Positions 29,367 to 38,439 of a stretch of DNA of 56,938 nucleotides are shown here, piece by piece. Under the pieces are notes generated by a model. That model ran no database searches and was not told where the DNA came from. It was given only the letters and a program-made list of their open reading frames with translations. Position 1 is the first letter of the stretch, and each line of letters begins with the position of its first letter. Both the position numbers and the translations under genes were made by a program. Location of the stretch: positions 1 through 56,938 of the forward strand of contig CANQSP010000003.1 of the NCBI GenBank assembly GCA_947626555.1, written 5' to 3'. The stretch comes from an uncultured Clostridia bacterium. GTDB lineage: Bacteria; Bacillota; Clostridia; TANB77; CAG-508.

Positions 29367-29476
29367 GGGACGGTTCTAAAAATCCGGAATTTTGGGACGG
29401 TCAAAAAAATTCAAAAAATAAGGGACGGTATAAAATTCAACCGTCCCTAAATTCCGGATTTTTTTGATTGTCCCTA
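29365..29476. repeat. GGGACGG inverted-repeat element between convergent genes
   Basis: AAAAATCCGGAATTTTGGGA and the next four bases (29378-29401) pair with 29440-29463 (ACCGTCCCTAAATTCCGG and so on) with one mismatch. Extra GGGACGG copies lie at the left end and centre. The element runs from the TAG of the glucan synthase gene to the TAG of the acyl-CoA synthetase on the other strand and fills the gap completely. It could act as a two-way terminator. Confidence 0.8.
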
Positions 29477-31231
29477 CTTTCCAAGTTCTTCATGTCTTTT
29501 TATTTTTTGTGTAGTTGTTTTTATTAAAGGAACATCTGTAACAACGATTTCTCTAATATATTTGTAAGCTGGCATTGATTTGTTTATATTGTTTCTAATA
29601 TCTTGCCAAATAATATCGTGATATAAATTCTGAATGTTTGCAGTTCTTTTAGATGCTTGAAAATTAGTAATATTTTCTTTAAACATTTCTTCCATAACAT
29701 TTTTGTCATAGACAATTTTTGCACACAAGCTTAAGTCTCTATCTTTATCATTTGGTTTTGCATAAACCATACTTTCTGTCACATATGGAAGTTTATTTAT
29801 AAGTATTTCTAATTCTTCTGGGTAAATATTCTTTCCATTTTTTAATACTATAACATCTTTTTTTCTTCCAGTTATGAAAAGAAAACCATCTTTATCTATA
29901 TGACCTAAATCTCCAGTATAGAACCAGCCATCTTTTAAGACTTCATTAGTTGCTTCTTCATTATCATAATATCCAAGCATAACAGTAGGACCTTTTGCTT
30001 TTATTTCTCCAATGCCATCTTCATTTGGTGAATCTATTTCTATTTCTAAGCCAGGCAATGCAAAGCCAACAGATCCAAGTTTTTTATACTTATCGTTTTC
30101 GCCTGCAAGTACAGGAGAAGTTTCTGTAAGACCGTAACCTTGAAGTAGATTTATACCTAAATTAAGGAAACCTTGTATTGCTTCTTTACTCATAGGTGCA
30201 CCACCTGCTATTAAAATGTGTAAATTTGGTGCGAAATTATCTAAAATTTGTTTAAATACTTTTCTTCTAATATCAATACCGAATTTAAGTAAAAAGTTAC
30301 ATATGGAAGACATTACTTTGACTAACTTTGTTTTTCCTTGTTCTTCCACAGCTTTACAAATTTTTTTATACATAATTTCAAGCATAAGTGGAACGCAAAC
30401 AAAACCTGTTATATTATATTCTTTTAAATTGTTTGCTACATACCTAATACCGTCACAAAATGCAATAGTTATTCCACAATAGGTTCCATAAAGGAATGTG
30501 CAACTTGATTCAAATGTATGGTGCAAAGGTAAGAAAGATAAAAACGTATCTTCTTTTGTAACTTTTGCCATTTGTGAAAGTGCGTATATATCTGCACATA
30601 TATTGGCTTGCGATAATGCTACAGCTTTAGAAATAGCAGTAGTTCCAGAAGTAAATAACATTATAGCCATTTTATTATTATCTATAACTACTTCTTTATA
30701 TTTTGTGTTATTTTCACTTAAAAGCTTTTCTCCTTTGCTAATTAAGTCTGAATAAAATATGCAGAAATCTTCTTCAAGCTTGTCCATACAAATAAAATGT
30801 TTCAAATTTGTAGATTTGGCTATATTTAATTTTTTAAAAGTAGAAACATATTCTTTATCAAAAATAACTGCTTCAGCATTACTCCTTTTTATTAAGCCCT
30901 CAATTTCATTTTCAGGTAAGGCTTTATCTAATGGAACAACTACAATATTTGAAGTAGTTATTGCTAAATAGCTAACACACCATTCATAACGATTTGGAGC
31001 AATTATTGCAACTCTTTTTTCTGTTAAACCAAGATTAATTAGGGCAGTGCCTAGTTTTTCTATGTCAGAAACAAATTGTGCATAGGTAACTTCTATATAG
31101 TTAGTTGATTTTGGTTCTAATTTGTATTTGAATGCTAGTTTTTCAGAGTAAAGCTCTTTATACCTCTCAATTAATTCTCTAAAATTGTGTATTTCAACAT
31201 TATCATATAACTTTCTTCTTTTATCTATCAT
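29474..31231 (-). CDS. Long-chain acyl-CoA synthetase (AMP-forming)
   Basis: 585 residues of the ANL superfamily, which activates a carboxylic acid with ATP to an acyl-adenylate and transfers it to CoA or another thiol. Visible motifs are the phosphate-binding loop LFTSGTTAISKAV, GYGLTETSP, the hinge/ATP motif YTGDLGHIDKDGFLFITGRKKD, and a C-terminal lysine in TTTQKIKRHEE. It resembles bacterial FadD/AAS-type enzymes. The N-terminus (RRKLYDNVEIHNFRELIERYKELY) is typical of the clostridial form. A paralogue of almost equal length lies upstream on the same strand, 212 bp away, so the pair arose by tandem duplication. The substrate cannot be read from the sequence. AAAGGA lies about 12 bases before the ATG. 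Confidence 0.85.
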   Translation of the reverse strand: MIDKRRKLYDNVEIHNFRELIERYKELYSEKLAFKYKLEPKSTNYIEVTYAQFVSDIEKLGTALINLGLTEKRVAIIAPNRYEWCVSYLAITTSNIVVVPLDKALPENEIEGLIKRSNAEAVIFDKEYVSTFKKLNIAKSTNLKHFICMDKLEEDFCIFYSDLISKGEKLLSENNTKYKEVVIDNNKMAIMLFTSGTTAISKAVALSQANICADIYALSQMAKVTKEDTFLSFLPLHHTFESSCTFLYGTYCGITIAFCDGIRYVANNLKEYNITGFVCVPLMLEIMYKKICKAVEEQGKTKLVKVMSSICNFLLKFGIDIRRKVFKQILDNFAPNLHILIAGGAPMSKEAIQGFLNLGINLLQGYGLTETSPVLAGENDKYKKLGSVGFALPGLEIEIDSPNEDGIGEIKAKGPTVMLGYYDNEEATNEVLKDGWFYTGDLGHIDKDGFLFITGRKKDVIVLKNGKNIYPEELEILINKLPYVTESMVYAKPNDKDRDLSLCAKIVYDKNVMEEMFKENITNFQASKRTANIQNLYHDIIWQDIRNNINKSMPAYKYIREIVVTDVPLIKTTTQKIKRHEELGK

Positions 31232-31443
31232 AAAATTTAAAATCCTTTCATTTATATTGAATTGTGAAGTTTTAAATTGGAAATATTTTCAATATTATAC
31301 TATAAAATAATAAAAATGGCAATTAAAATAAATTGTCAAAATTCACTAAATTTTGCATTTTTAATTGCCATATATGTAATATTTTCATATTATCTATTAT
31401 ATATAAGATTAAGTATATTGTATCTTGTCAAAATTCATGTATT

Positions 31444-33174
31444 CTAGTTTAATTTAGCCATTTCTTCATGTCTTTTTATTTTTTGAGTAGTTGTCTTAAT
31501 TAAAGGTTCTGTAGTAATAGTAACATTTTTTATATATTTATAAGTTGGAATTTGCTCATTTACATTTTTAACTACATTTTTTAAAAGTTCATAAACTTCA
31601 TCTTCAGTTTTACCTTTTAATTCTTCATTTTCTGTTGAGTATACCAATTTTGCTGAAATTTTTCCATCATCTTCATTAGACAAGTAAACAAAACTTTCTT
31701 CAATAAGAGTAGAATTGTTTAATAAGCTTTCTATTTCTTGTGGGAAAATCTTTTTGCCATTTTTTAGAACAATCATATCTTTTATACGACCTGTTACAAA
31801 AAGATATCCATCTTTATCAATATATCCTAAATCTCCTGTGTGGAAATATCCATCTATTAAAACCTCTTTAGTTTTTTCTTCATTATTGTAATATCCAAGC
31901 ATAACATTTGGACCTTTTACGGTAATTTCGCCAACACCTTTTTCGTCAGGATTGAATATTTTTACATCTTGATTGAATAATACATGTCCACAACTTCCTG
32001 GTCTTCTATATTTATCATTTTCAGAAGAAATAACAGGAGATGTTTCGGTAAGCCCATATCCTTGTATCATTGTGATACCAATAGATTCAAAAAATTTTAT
32101 AATTTTAGCATCAATAGAAGCTGAGCCAAAGATTACAATTCTAAATCTTCCTCCTAAGTTATCCAAAACAGACTTAAAGAATTTCCTTCTAAGGTCAATA
32201 TGGAAAATGCGTAAAAAGTTAGAAATAGCCATTAACATTTTAAATGGAACTGTTAAGCCTTTAGATTTTATTGTTTTATTTATTTGTCTATACATAACTT
32301 CAAGAAGTGCAGGTACACACACTAGACCAGAGATTCCATATTCCTTCATATTTTTTGGAATATGTTTTAAACCATCGCAATAACAAATTGTATAACCAAC
32401 AAAGAAGCAGTATAAATATGTTGCTGTGCATTCTAATGTATGGTGTAATGGTAGAAAAGATAGTACTTTATCTCCATCTTCATATTTAATTAAAGTAGTC
32501 ATTGCACAGAAATTAGAGCATATATTTCTTTGAGAAAGCATTACTGCCTTAGACATTCCTGTTGTACCGGAAGTAAATAAAAGTATAGACATTTTGTCAC
32601 TATCTATTTTTACATTCTCAAAAGAAGTGTCACCATTTTCACGTAGTTTTTTGCCTTCTTCAATTAACTGATGAAGAGATAATATATCATCTTCATTTTG
32701 TTTTGTATCCATACAAATATAATATTTTAAATTTGTATTATTTTTGCTTCTTATGCTTTTAAATTTATCTGTAAATTTCCCATCAAAAATAACAGCCTCA
32801 GCTTCGCTTCTTATAAGAGAATCCTCAATTTCATTCTCTGGTAACATATAATCTAAAGGAACACAAACCATATTTCCGTTATTTATTGCTTGATAACTTG
32901 TTGGCCATTCATACTTATTATGTCCAATTAATGCTACTCTTTTTTCTTCTAATCCCATATTTAGAAGTTTAGTTGTTAAATTTCTTACGTCTTCATAATG
33001 TTCCTTAAAGGTTACATTTATATATTCTGGTTCTTTGGCTGTTGGGTCTTTTTTGTAACTAAATGCTACTCTATCTGGGAAGTTCTTTATTGTACTTTCC
33101 ATTAATTCTCTAAAATTGTCTACAAAGGAACCAGGGTAAAGCCTATTTGGCTTTGATTTAAATTCTTCACTCAT
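31444..33174 (-). CDS. Long-chain acyl-CoA synthetase (AMP-forming), paralogue
   Basis: About 576 residues. The open frame reaches to 33195, but AAGGGGGA lies between that ATG and the one at 33174 with normal spacing, so I start at MSEEFKSKPNR. Motifs are LFTSGTTGMSKAV, GYGLTETSPVISSEND, HTGDLGYIDKDGYLFVTGRIKD and TTTQKIKRHEE. It is clearly homologous to the downstream synthetase along its whole length. The two probably activate fatty acids for phospholipid or surface-polymer modification, which is inference from the family. The 212-bp gap (31232-31443) between the two has no clear terminator. The promoter should lie in 33175-33273, before the inverted-repeat element. Confidence 0.85.
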   Translation of the reverse strand: MSEEFKSKPNRLYPGSFVDNFRELMESTIKNFPDRVAFSYKKDPTAKEPEYINVTFKEHYEDVRNLTTKLLNMGLEEKRVALIGHNKYEWPTSYQAINNGNMVCVPLDYMLPENEIEDSLIRSEAEAVIFDGKFTDKFKSIRSKNNTNLKYYICMDTKQNEDDILSLHQLIEEGKKLRENGDTSFENVKIDSDKMSILLFTSGTTGMSKAVMLSQRNICSNFCAMTTLIKYEDGDKVLSFLPLHHTLECTATYLYCFFVGYTICYCDGLKHIPKNMKEYGISGLVCVPALLEVMYRQINKTIKSKGLTVPFKMLMAISNFLRIFHIDLRRKFFKSVLDNLGGRFRIVIFGSASIDAKIIKFFESIGITMIQGYGLTETSPVISSENDKYRRPGSCGHVLFNQDVKIFNPDEKGVGEITVKGPNVMLGYYNNEEKTKEVLIDGYFHTGDLGYIDKDGYLFVTGRIKDMIVLKNGKKIFPQEIESLLNNSTLIEESFVYLSNEDDGKISAKLVYSTENEELKGKTEDEVYELLKNVVKNVNEQIPTYKYIKNVTITTEPLIKTTTQKIKRHEEMAKLN

Positions 33175-33273
33175 GAATAATTCCCCCTTGCACATATTTT
33201 ATATAAAAAACGGAAATAAATCAATAGAATTGACTATTTATACTAAAAATTGTATAATAAATATTGGTATATA

Positions 33274-33417
33274 GCAAAATATGAATATATTATTTATTTA
33301 GTAACATTTTGTGGGGACCAGCAAATTATAAATTGTAAAAAATTTTATTTATAAAATTTTTTAACAAGCTATTATGTAGCTGGGAGTTACTAAATAAATA
33401 ATATATTCATATTTTGC
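33274..33417. mobile_element. 144-bp terminal-inverted-repeat element, copy 2
   Basis: A 32-bp perfect terminal inverted repeat starting GCAAAATATGAATATATT (33274-33305 with 33386-33417) encloses GTGGGGACC and an AAAAAATTTTAT/ATAAAATTTTTT palindrome. TATATAGCAAAA at the left end, GTGGGGACC and GAGTTAC are shared with copy 1 at 20658-20783, while other bases differ. It sits between a divergent gene pair, 41 bp before rimO. Confidence 0.75.
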
Positions 33418-33458
33418 CAAAACTATTAGTTGTATCAGAAGTGAAAGGAATGAAATAA

Positions 33459-34904
33459 ATGAAAGTAGGTTTTATATCACTTGGTTGTAGCAAAAATTTA
33501 GTAGATACTGAAATGGCAATAGGTCTATTTAAAAATAATAATTATGAAATAGTAAATAATCCTAAAGAGGCAGAAATTATAGTAATAAACACATGTGGAT
33601 TTATAGAGTCTGCAAAGCAAGAAGCGATAGATACAATTTTAGAAATGGCAGAATATAAAAAACAAAAGTGTAAATACTTAATTGCAATGGGTTGTATGGT
33701 TCAAAGGTATAAAGATGATTTAGAAAAAGCTCTTCCAGAGGTAGACTTGTGGATTAAATATGACTCTTATGATACATTTTGGAGCCAGATAGAAAATTTT
33801 ATGCAAGGAAAGGCTAAAGAAGATAAAACAAAAAGAACAGTAAAAATGAATACAAAAATGCAAAGTGAAAAAAATGATATAACCGGTCAATTAATACAAG
33901 AAAAGGGTATAACAAATCAATTAGAACAAAATGAGAATATAGCATGTCAATTGGCACATACAGAAAGTAAGAAAATGCATTTCCTTGATAGGGTTATTTC
34001 AACTGGAGATAATTTTGCATATTTGAGAATAGCGGAAGGTTGTAGCAATAGGTGTACTTATTGTGCAATACCATATATAAGGGGACCATTTGTTAGTAGA
34101 ACAATAGAAGATATAATAGAAGAAGCTAATAAGTTAGTAGATGAAGGATACAGTGAGTTAATTTTAATAGCACAAGATACAACTAAATACGGAATTGACA
34201 TTTATGGAGAACCAAAATTAGCACAATTATTAGAGAAATTGTGCAAAATAGACAAAGTAAAGTGGATTAGATTTTTATACGCATATCCAGAGACAATTAC
34301 AGATGAACTTATTAAAGTTGTTAAAGAGAATGATAAAATATGTAAATATTTTGATATTCCAATTCAACATATTTCAGATTCAGTTTTAAAGAGAATGAAT
34401 AGAAAAAGTAATGGAGAGAGCATAAGGAAACTTATACAAAAATTAAGAAAAGAAATTCCTGAAGTAGTAATTAGAACTACTGTAATGGTAGGTTTCCCAG
34501 GTGAAACCAAAGAAGATTTTGAAGAATTATATGAATTTATAAAATGGGCTAAATTTGATAAATTAGGTGCATTTACATATTCTAAAGAGGATGGTACGCC
34601 GGCAGAAAAATTAAAAGAACAGGTTCATCACAATACAAAGAAGAGTAGATATAATAAAATAATGGAACTTCAACAAGAAATATCTAGGGAAAATTTAAAA
34701 AGATTTATAGGAAAAGAATTGGAAGTTTTAGTTGAGGCTATGACTTTTGATGGTAAATATTATGTGGCAAGAAGTTATATGGACGTTCCAGATATTGATG
34801 GTTTTGTATATATAAAAGTTAAAGATAAAAGTGAAAACTTAGTAGGTAAATATACTACTTGTAAAATTGTAGATGTAAAAGAATATGATTTAATTGGAGA
34901 ATGA
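33459..34904 (+). CDS. rimO: Ribosomal protein S12 methylthiotransferase RimO
   Basis: A radical-SAM enzyme that methylthiolates an aspartate of ribosomal protein S12. The N-terminal UPF0004 domain starts with GFISLGCSKNLVDTE and has further cysteines in NTCGFI and MGCMVQR for the auxiliary cluster. The radical-SAM domain has CSNRCTYC (Cys195, 199, 202), and a TRAM domain ends the protein. At 481 residues it is about 40 longer than usual. The excess lies at about residues 122-172 between the two domains, where a Lys/Gln-rich stretch contains three near-repeats (TGQLIQ, TNQLEQ, ACQLAH). AAAGGA lies 9 bases before the ATG. Confidence 0.92.
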   Translation: MKVGFISLGCSKNLVDTEMAIGLFKNNNYEIVNNPKEAEIIVINTCGFIESAKQEAIDTILEMAEYKKQKCKYLIAMGCMVQRYKDDLEKALPEVDLWIKYDSYDTFWSQIENFMQGKAKEDKTKRTVKMNTKMQSEKNDITGQLIQEKGITNQLEQNENIACQLAHTESKKMHFLDRVISTGDNFAYLRIAEGCSNRCTYCAIPYIRGPFVSRTIEDIIEEANKLVDEGYSELILIAQDTTKYGIDIYGEPKLAQLLEKLCKIDKVKWIRFLYAYPETITDELIKVVKENDKICKYFDIPIQHISDSVLKRMNRKSNGESIRKLIQKLRKEIPEVVIRTTVMVGFPGETKEDFEELYEFIKWAKFDKLGAFTYSKEDGTPAEKLKEQVHHNTKKSRYNKIMELQQEISRENLKRFIGKELEVLVEAMTFDGKYYVARSYMDVPDIDGFVYIKVKDKSENLVGKYTTCKIVDVKEYDLIGE

Positions 34905-35018
34905 TTTTGCTTATTTTCTATTTCGTCCTAAGACATGTCACTAAAAATACTTTTTTAAATATAATGTAGTAAGATGTAAAAATACATCTAAAAATAGAAC
35001 TTGAGAGGAATGAAATAA

Positions 35019-35240
35019 ATGACATTAGATGAAGTGGAATTAAATAGGGAAGTTAAAGTTAAATGTGTAAATTGTGATGAAAATATAAAAAGAAGAATTT
35101 TGGATTTAGGAATAATAGAGGGAACAAAAATAAAACCAGTTTTAAAAAGTCCACTTGGAGATCCAACTGCTTATGAGGTTAGAGGAACTTTAATTTCACT
35201 ACGAAAAGAAGATAGCAAAAAAATATTAACTAATGAGTAA
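35019..35240 (+). CDS. feoA: Ferrous iron transport protein A
   Basis: 73 residues, an SH3-like FeoA domain (RRILDLGIIEGTKI, SPLGDPTAYEVRGTLISLRKED). It helps the FeoB permease take up ferrous iron. GAGAGGA lies 9 bases before the ATG. The leader carries a small AGATGTA/TACATCT hairpin (34971-34988), and I see no Fur-like palindrome before this gene. feoB starts 38 bases downstream, so the two form an operon. Confidence 0.92.
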   Translation: MTLDEVELNREVKVKCVNCDENIKRRILDLGIIEGTKIKPVLKSPLGDPTAYEVRGTLISLRKEDSKKILTNE

Positions 35241-35277
35241 TATGAGAATATAATATATTAATTTGGAGAGTGATATT

Positions 35278-36642
35278 ATGGGACTTACGCTTGGCTCTAC
35301 TGGTCAGAAATTGTTAAATAATGATGTGGAGTCTTTAAAAAATAGTTGTGATTATACAATAGCAATTAGCCGGAAACCCGAATGTAGGAAAGTCTACGAT
35401 TTTTAACGGACTTACTCGGAATGAATCAGCATACAGGAAATTGGCCGGGAAAAACAGTAGAAAATAGTAGTGGGATTTGTAAATATAAAGATAAAAATTA
35501 CTTGTTAGTGGATATTCCGGGAACATATTCTATTATGTCTAATTCAGAAGAAGAGGAAATTGCAAGGGATTATATTTGTTTTGGAAACCCTGATGCTACT
35601 GTTGTAATATTAGATGCAACATGTTTAGAAAGAAATTTAAATTTAGTGTATCAAATAATGGAAATTACACCTAATATTGTAGTATGTGTTAATTTATTAG
35701 ATGAAGCAAAAAAGAAAGGAATACATATAAATTTAGAAGTATTAGAAAAAGAATTGGGTGTACCAGTAGTAGGAACTATTGCAAGAAAGAAAAAAACACT
35801 AAACAGGTTAATGCAAAAAGTAGAAGATGTTTTAGAAGGAAAAATTAATTCTAATTTAAAAAGGGTTAAATATATACCAATTATAGAGGATTGCATTCAA
35901 ATGTTAACTTGCGAAGTTGAAAAAATTTTACCCCAAAATAAACAATATTTGTTAAGATGGATTTGTTTAAAATTAATAGATGGGGAAGAGAGAATATTAG
36001 AATCTATACAGAAGAATTTAAATATAAGTTTCAATAATGAAAAGTTAAATGCAAAATTAGAAGAAGTTTGTGAACTTTTAGAAAAAAATGGTATAAAAAA
36101 AGAAGATATAAAAGATAAAATGGTTGCAAGTATAGTTATAAGAGCTGAAGGAGTTTGCATAGATGCAGTTGATTTTAGCCAAAGCAAAAAGCAAAATAGA
36201 GATAGGAAAATAGATAAAATATTAACTTCAAAAATTTGGGGAATTCCTATCATGATTGCTTTTTTAGGAATAATACTGTGGATTACAATAGTTGGAGCAA
36301 ATTATCCATCTACGTTACTTTCAGATTTATTTGGATGGGCTAAGGGCTTTTTAATAGAAGGTCTGAATGCCATTTACGCCCCAACATGGTTAACTAGCAT
36401 ACTGATAGATGGGGTATATAGCACGGTTACGTGGATTATATCTGTAATGTTACCACCAATGGCAATATTCTTTCCAATGTTTACTTTGCTAGAAGATTTA
36501 GGAGTGTTACCTAGAATTGCATTTAATTTGGATAAATGTTTTAGAAAAGCTTGTAGCTCACGGGAAACAAGCACTTACCATGTGCATGGAAGTGACAATG
36601 TGGTTAATTATACATTTAAAACTATTTCCATATTGTCTTTAA
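35278..36642 (+). CDS. feoB: FeoB ferrous iron transporter, 5' part (three CGG frame breaks; gene split at 36589)
   Basis: The N-terminal G-protein domain and first membrane segments of FeoB. Translation from ATG 35278 (GGAGAG upstream) reads through TIAIS to an in-frame CGG at 35371. Skipping its C gives GNPNVGKST, the G1 loop. A second CGG at 35417 likewise yields TGMNQHTGNWPG, and a third at 36561 yields SGKQALTMCMG. Between them VDIPGTYS (G3), VNLLDEA (G4-like), the FeoB helical region and membrane helices are intact. At 36589 the sequence leaves FeoB and enters the integrated element; read on, the frame ends at 36642. The remainder lies at 45424-46277. As it stands the gene cannot make full-length FeoB unless the element excises. 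Confidence 0.88.
35371..35373 (+). other. feoB: CGG recoding site 2 (feoB G1 loop)
   Basis: In frame: ATT AGC CGG A. Skipping C gives AGC GGA AAC CCG AAT GTA GGA, that is SGNPNVG, the P-loop of the FeoB GTPase. Confidence 0.8.
35417..35419 (+). other. feoB: CGG recoding site 3 (feoB)
   Basis: 15 codons after site 2 in the shifted frame: CTT ACT CGG A. Skipping C gives LTGMNQHTGNWPG, the conserved segment after the P-loop. Confidence 0.8.
36561..36563 (+). other. feoB: CGG recoding site 4 (feoB)
   Basis: In frame: AGC TCA CGG G. Skipping C gives SGKQALTMCMG, matching the conserved FeoB stretch that continues as LGCNAAGV in the distal part. Confidence 0.8.
36576..36589 (+). repeat. Left attachment core (attL)
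   Basis: TACCATGTGCATGG, repeated exactly at 45424-45437. It lies in feoB codons for TMCMG. AGTGACAA follows at 36592-36599, and its inverse TTGTCACT occurs near the other end at 45344-45351, possibly recombinase half-sites. Confidence 0.85.
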
Positions 36643-38132
36643 TAATAATTTTATTTAAAAGCTTATCTATGTAGTCATCTAAATTATCACTATTTAGTTC
36701 GAGTAGTATATAGCTTTCTAATTTTTCTTTGTTATTAAAATTTTGTACCTCTAATTGATTTAATTTCGACTTTAAATCATCAATTTGGTTATTAATAATA
36801 AATTCCTTTTGTTTTAAATCTTCTTTGCTTAAAAGTCCATCTAATGCAAAATCTAACAATCGGTCTTTTTTTAATAATATTTTATTTAATTCATTTTGTA
36901 ATTTTAGCTTGTCAGTTTTATGCAATTCAACATTTGAAACTTCATTATAGAGTTTGAGTAAATTTTCTACAATTAATTTTTCATAGATTTTATAAAAATT
37001 AAATTTTTCTGCTAAAATGCTATAGATATCTTTTTCATAAACAATGGGGCAAGAGCAAGTCTTTTTTCCAGTATCATGGTAGTTTTTGCAAACCCAACAG
37101 ACTTCATCTTTTTTATTTTTATAGTGTTTAATTTTTCTTACAAACGAACAATTATGTTGTAAACAATAAATTTTTCCAGATAGGGGATAGCTACTGGAAT
37201 ATTTACAATTACTTGTTGAATTTTTACTTCTTTTTAATAATTTTTCATTTGCTTTTTGCCACAGGGTTTCGCTTACTATAGGAGGCACTTTTCCATAGTC
37301 TTTGTATATTTTCCACTCATTTTGAGGGTAAAAGTTTCGTCTTTTACTTCTATAGTCTATAACGGTAGATAAATTGCCAGTATAAAAGCCTTTATATTTA
37401 GGGTTTTGTATAATTCTTTTTAAAGTATTTTGATGAAAAGGTTTATTTTTGTGATTTAAATAGCCATTTTGCTCCAAATATAAAGCAAGTTTCTTTAATC
37501 CTATTTTAGTGTTTGCATAGGTTTCAAAAATAATTTTTACAATTTTGGCTTCTTCATCATCTATAATAAGTTTTCCATTTTGTTTTTGGTAGCCCCATAT
37601 ATTGTTTGTGCCTAATACTGTGCCTTTTTCTATTGCTCGTTTGAACCCAAATTTAGTTCTTTCAGATAATTTTCTAATTTCATCTTGTGCCATGCTAGAC
37701 ATTATTGTAAGCCTTAGTTCGCCGTCATTTGAAGCGGTGATGATATTGTCAGATAAAAAATACACACACACATCATATTCTAATAATTTCCTAGTATAAA
37801 GTAAGCTATCAATAGTATCACGAGAAAATCTGGAAACCTCTTTTGCTAAAATTAAGTCGAATTTCTGCACTTTTGCGTCTTCTAGCATTTTCATAAAATT
37901 AGTACGTTTTAATGAACTTGTACCGACTTATTCCTTCATCTACGTAACCAGAAACTTTGGTCCAATTACTATTATTTTTAATATAATTTTCAAAAAAAGA
38001 AACCTGATTTTCCAAAGAATTTATTTGTTCTTCTTTTTCAGTAGATACCCTAGCATAATAGGTTACTTTTAAAGGTAAATCAAAAATAGTTTTGCCAATA
38101 CTAAATTTATTTTTTAATTCAAAAATTGTCAA
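36608..38132 (-). CDS. Large serine recombinase, one CGG frame break
   Basis: A site-specific recombinase of the large serine family, about 507 residues once the frame is restored. The first 69 codons include the catalytic motif YYARVSTE (Ser30) and end DEGIS. The in-frame CGG at 37925-37923 then breaks the frame, and skipping C gives GTSSLKRTNFMKMLEDA, then LAKEVSRFSRD and MAQDE, all conserved in the family. A recombinase domain, a zinc ribbon (Cys pairs at LSGKIYCLQHNC, CWVC and CSCPI) and a C-terminal coiled coil follow. It should catalyse integration and excision of the surrounding element. The stop is 19 bp inside the left attachment core. Its start overlaps the upstream small gene by 4 bp. 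Confidence 0.88.
37923..37925 (-). other. CGG recoding site 5 (serine recombinase)
   Basis: Minus strand, in frame: ATA AGT CGG T. Skipping C gives ISGTSSLKRTNF, the family motif. Without the shift translation ends after SRYKFIKTY. Confidence 0.8.
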
Positions 38133-38272
38133 TTTTTTTCCTCTTTATTAATAGATTTTAAAAGGGCAAGTTTTTTTTCAACTGCCCAATATGTATTTTC
38201 ATCAATTATTTTTTTAAAGTATAATCGCTTGTTTATAATAGATTCAATTTCATAAATTATAGTTTTTTCCAT
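38129..38272 (-). CDS. Small protein upstream of the recombinase
   Basis: About 47 residues (MEKTIIYEIESIINKRLYF..., ending INKEEKN), charged and helical. The stop overlaps the recombinase start (ATGA), so the two are translationally coupled. Short helical proteins (some SHOCT-like) commonly precede serine recombinases in clostridial elements, and this one may be such a partner. The frame stays open to an ATG at 38323, which has a GGGAAAG-like site, so the start is uncertain. No function can be assigned. Confidence 0.5.
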   Translation of the reverse strand: MEKTIIYEIESIINKRLYFKKIIDENTYWAVEKKLALLKSINKEEKN

Positions 38273-38439
38273 AGTAATAAATATTAAATAAGTAGAGGGA
38301 ATATTACAAAAATAGAAACTCATATAGAATTCTTTCCCATAGCATTGAAGTTGATATTTTCGTCATAAATCCCCCTAAAAAAATTATCATGAATGTATTA
38401 TAATCCAATAAAATTATATGCCAAAATTTGGAAAATATT

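Noticed and set aside
35278..36642. feoB as an ordinary decayed pseudogene
   Set aside because: All four breaks are the same event (extra C making in-frame CGG before a glycine codon), with no internal stops or other indels; random decay would not give this.
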